Positions 5,428 through 5,893 of a stretch of DNA of 5,893 nt are shown piece after piece. Origin of the DNA: an uncultured Oscillospiraceae bacterium. Its GTDB lineage: Bacteria; Bacillota; Clostridia; Oscillospirales; Ruminococcaceae. The stretch spans positions 1-5,893 of the forward strand of contig USOZ01000122.1 of the NCBI GenBank assembly GCA_900556525.1, written 5' to 3'. Both the position numbers and the translations under genes were made by a program. Each line of letters starts with the position of its first letter. The first letter of the stretch is position 1. The notes below the pieces were generated by a model. That model was given only the letters and a program-made list of their open reading frames with translations, made no database searches and had not been told where the DNA came from.

Positions 5428-5893
5428 ATGGCAGAAAAGCGTTACAGCACAGTAAAAAGCCCCGCGAGCATACCCGCACAGATCGAAAAGCTGAAAAGCC
5501 GCGGCTGTATAATCGAGGACGAAAAAGAGGCGGCGTTTGTCCTTTCAACAGTGAACTATTACCGCCTTGTACACTATTTTGAAGTGTTTTTAATAAATAA
5601 ACATCAATACCGTGAGGGGACATCTTTCGACAAGGTAATGAGCATATACGATTTCGACAGGCTTCTGCGCTCGCTTTTGCTGACAGCGCTTGAAGAAGTT
5701 GAGATCGCGCTTCGCGCGCAGGTGTCCAACTACCACGCAATGAAATACGGCGCGCTCGGCTATCTGAACGAAGCCAGTTTTGACGTTCATCACAATCACA
5801 GGCAATTTCTGCGAAAAATAGAACGCATGATAGAAAGCAACAACGGCGAAGCGATCGTTATGCACCACATCAACAAATACGGCGGTGCATTTC
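5428..5893 (+). CDS. Abi_2 (AbiD/AbiF-type) HEPN abortive-infection protein, N-terminal 155 residues
   Basis: The gene starts at ATG 5428-5430 and runs off the window, so the C-terminal part (family length about 300) is missing. It matches the Abi_2 family (PF07751): SPASIPAQIEKLKSRG near the N-terminus, LSTVNYYRLVHYF (39-51), then SIYDFDRLLRSLLLTALEEVEIALRAQ (72-98), the usual Y-FDRxLR...ALExxEIxLR signature, followed by KYGALGYL. R96 and H103 form an R-X6-H arrangement that fits the HEPN ribonuclease motif. Known relatives are phage-resistance toxins that cut RNA, and some AbiF members are paired with a small RNA antitoxin. AGAAAGG lies 8 nt before the start. It is 17 nt after the methyltransferase and likely co-transcribed with it. 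No partner RNA is obvious in the 17-nt gap; one could lie beyond the window. Confidence 0.85.
   Translation, partial: MAEKRYSTVKSPASIPAQIEKLKSRGCIIEDEKEAAFVLSTVNYYRLVHYFEVFLINKHQYREGTSFDKVMSIYDFDRLLRSLLLTALEEVEIALRAQVSNYHAMKYGALGYLNEASFDVHHNHRQFLRKIERMIESNNGEAIVMHHINKYGGAF

Noticed and set aside
5186..5740. 184-codon minus-strand frame across the methyltransferase-Abi_2 junction
   Set aside because: It is antisense to two well-supported genes and has no recognisable domain.

Overview
The window looks like a chromosomal segment of a Gram-positive gut-type clostridium, probably near Ruminococcaceae/Oscillospirales. This rests on strong AGGAGG-type ribosome sites, several near-consensus TTGACA-17-TATAAT promoters, moderately GC-rich genes separated by AT-rich gaps, and the kinds of proteins present. 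The taxonomic placement is inference. No insertion sequence, phage gene, CRISPR array or rRNA was seen.

Layout, left to right. Bases 2-292 (+) are the C-terminal end of a 4-alpha-glucanotransferase (MalQ), closed by an intrinsic terminator. Bases 353-498 (-) hold a decayed fragment of the N-terminus of a membrane acyltransferase. It sits just downstream of an intact gene (528-1331, -) for a microbial-type poly(ADP-ribose) glycohydrolase macrodomain protein. Back-to-back promoters then drive that gene leftward and tRNA-Pro(GGG) rightward (1494-1569), and the tRNA is followed by a long terminator hairpin. The gap 1570-1876 is not empty. On the minus strand it has a consensus promoter whose predicted start site coincides with the first base of a 39-nt, fully paired hairpin followed by a U run. 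The predicted product is therefore a tiny RNA made almost entirely of hairpin.

The largest gene (1877-4567, -) encodes an 896-residue soluble sensor: a LacI-type ligand-binding domain, a GAF-like region, a degenerate GGDEF domain and an EAL domain with its key residues intact. It is predicted to link a small ligand, perhaps a sugar, to c-di-GMP breakdown. Its promoter is divergent from that of a class I SAM-dependent methyltransferase (4757-5410, +). Seventeen bases after the methyltransferase, in the same likely operon, begins an Abi_2/AbiD-AbiF-type HEPN protein (5428 to the window end, truncated).

The genes do not form one pathway. MalQ and the ligand-sensing EAL protein suggest carbohydrate metabolism and second-messenger signalling. 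The ADP-ribose glycohydrolase and the Abi_2 protein are of types often found in stress or phage-defence settings, so a loose accessory/defence neighbourhood beside a tRNA gene is possible but not shown. The least explained items are the orphan promoter-hairpin unit and its flank, the acyltransferase remnant, and the methyltransferase-Abi_2 pair.
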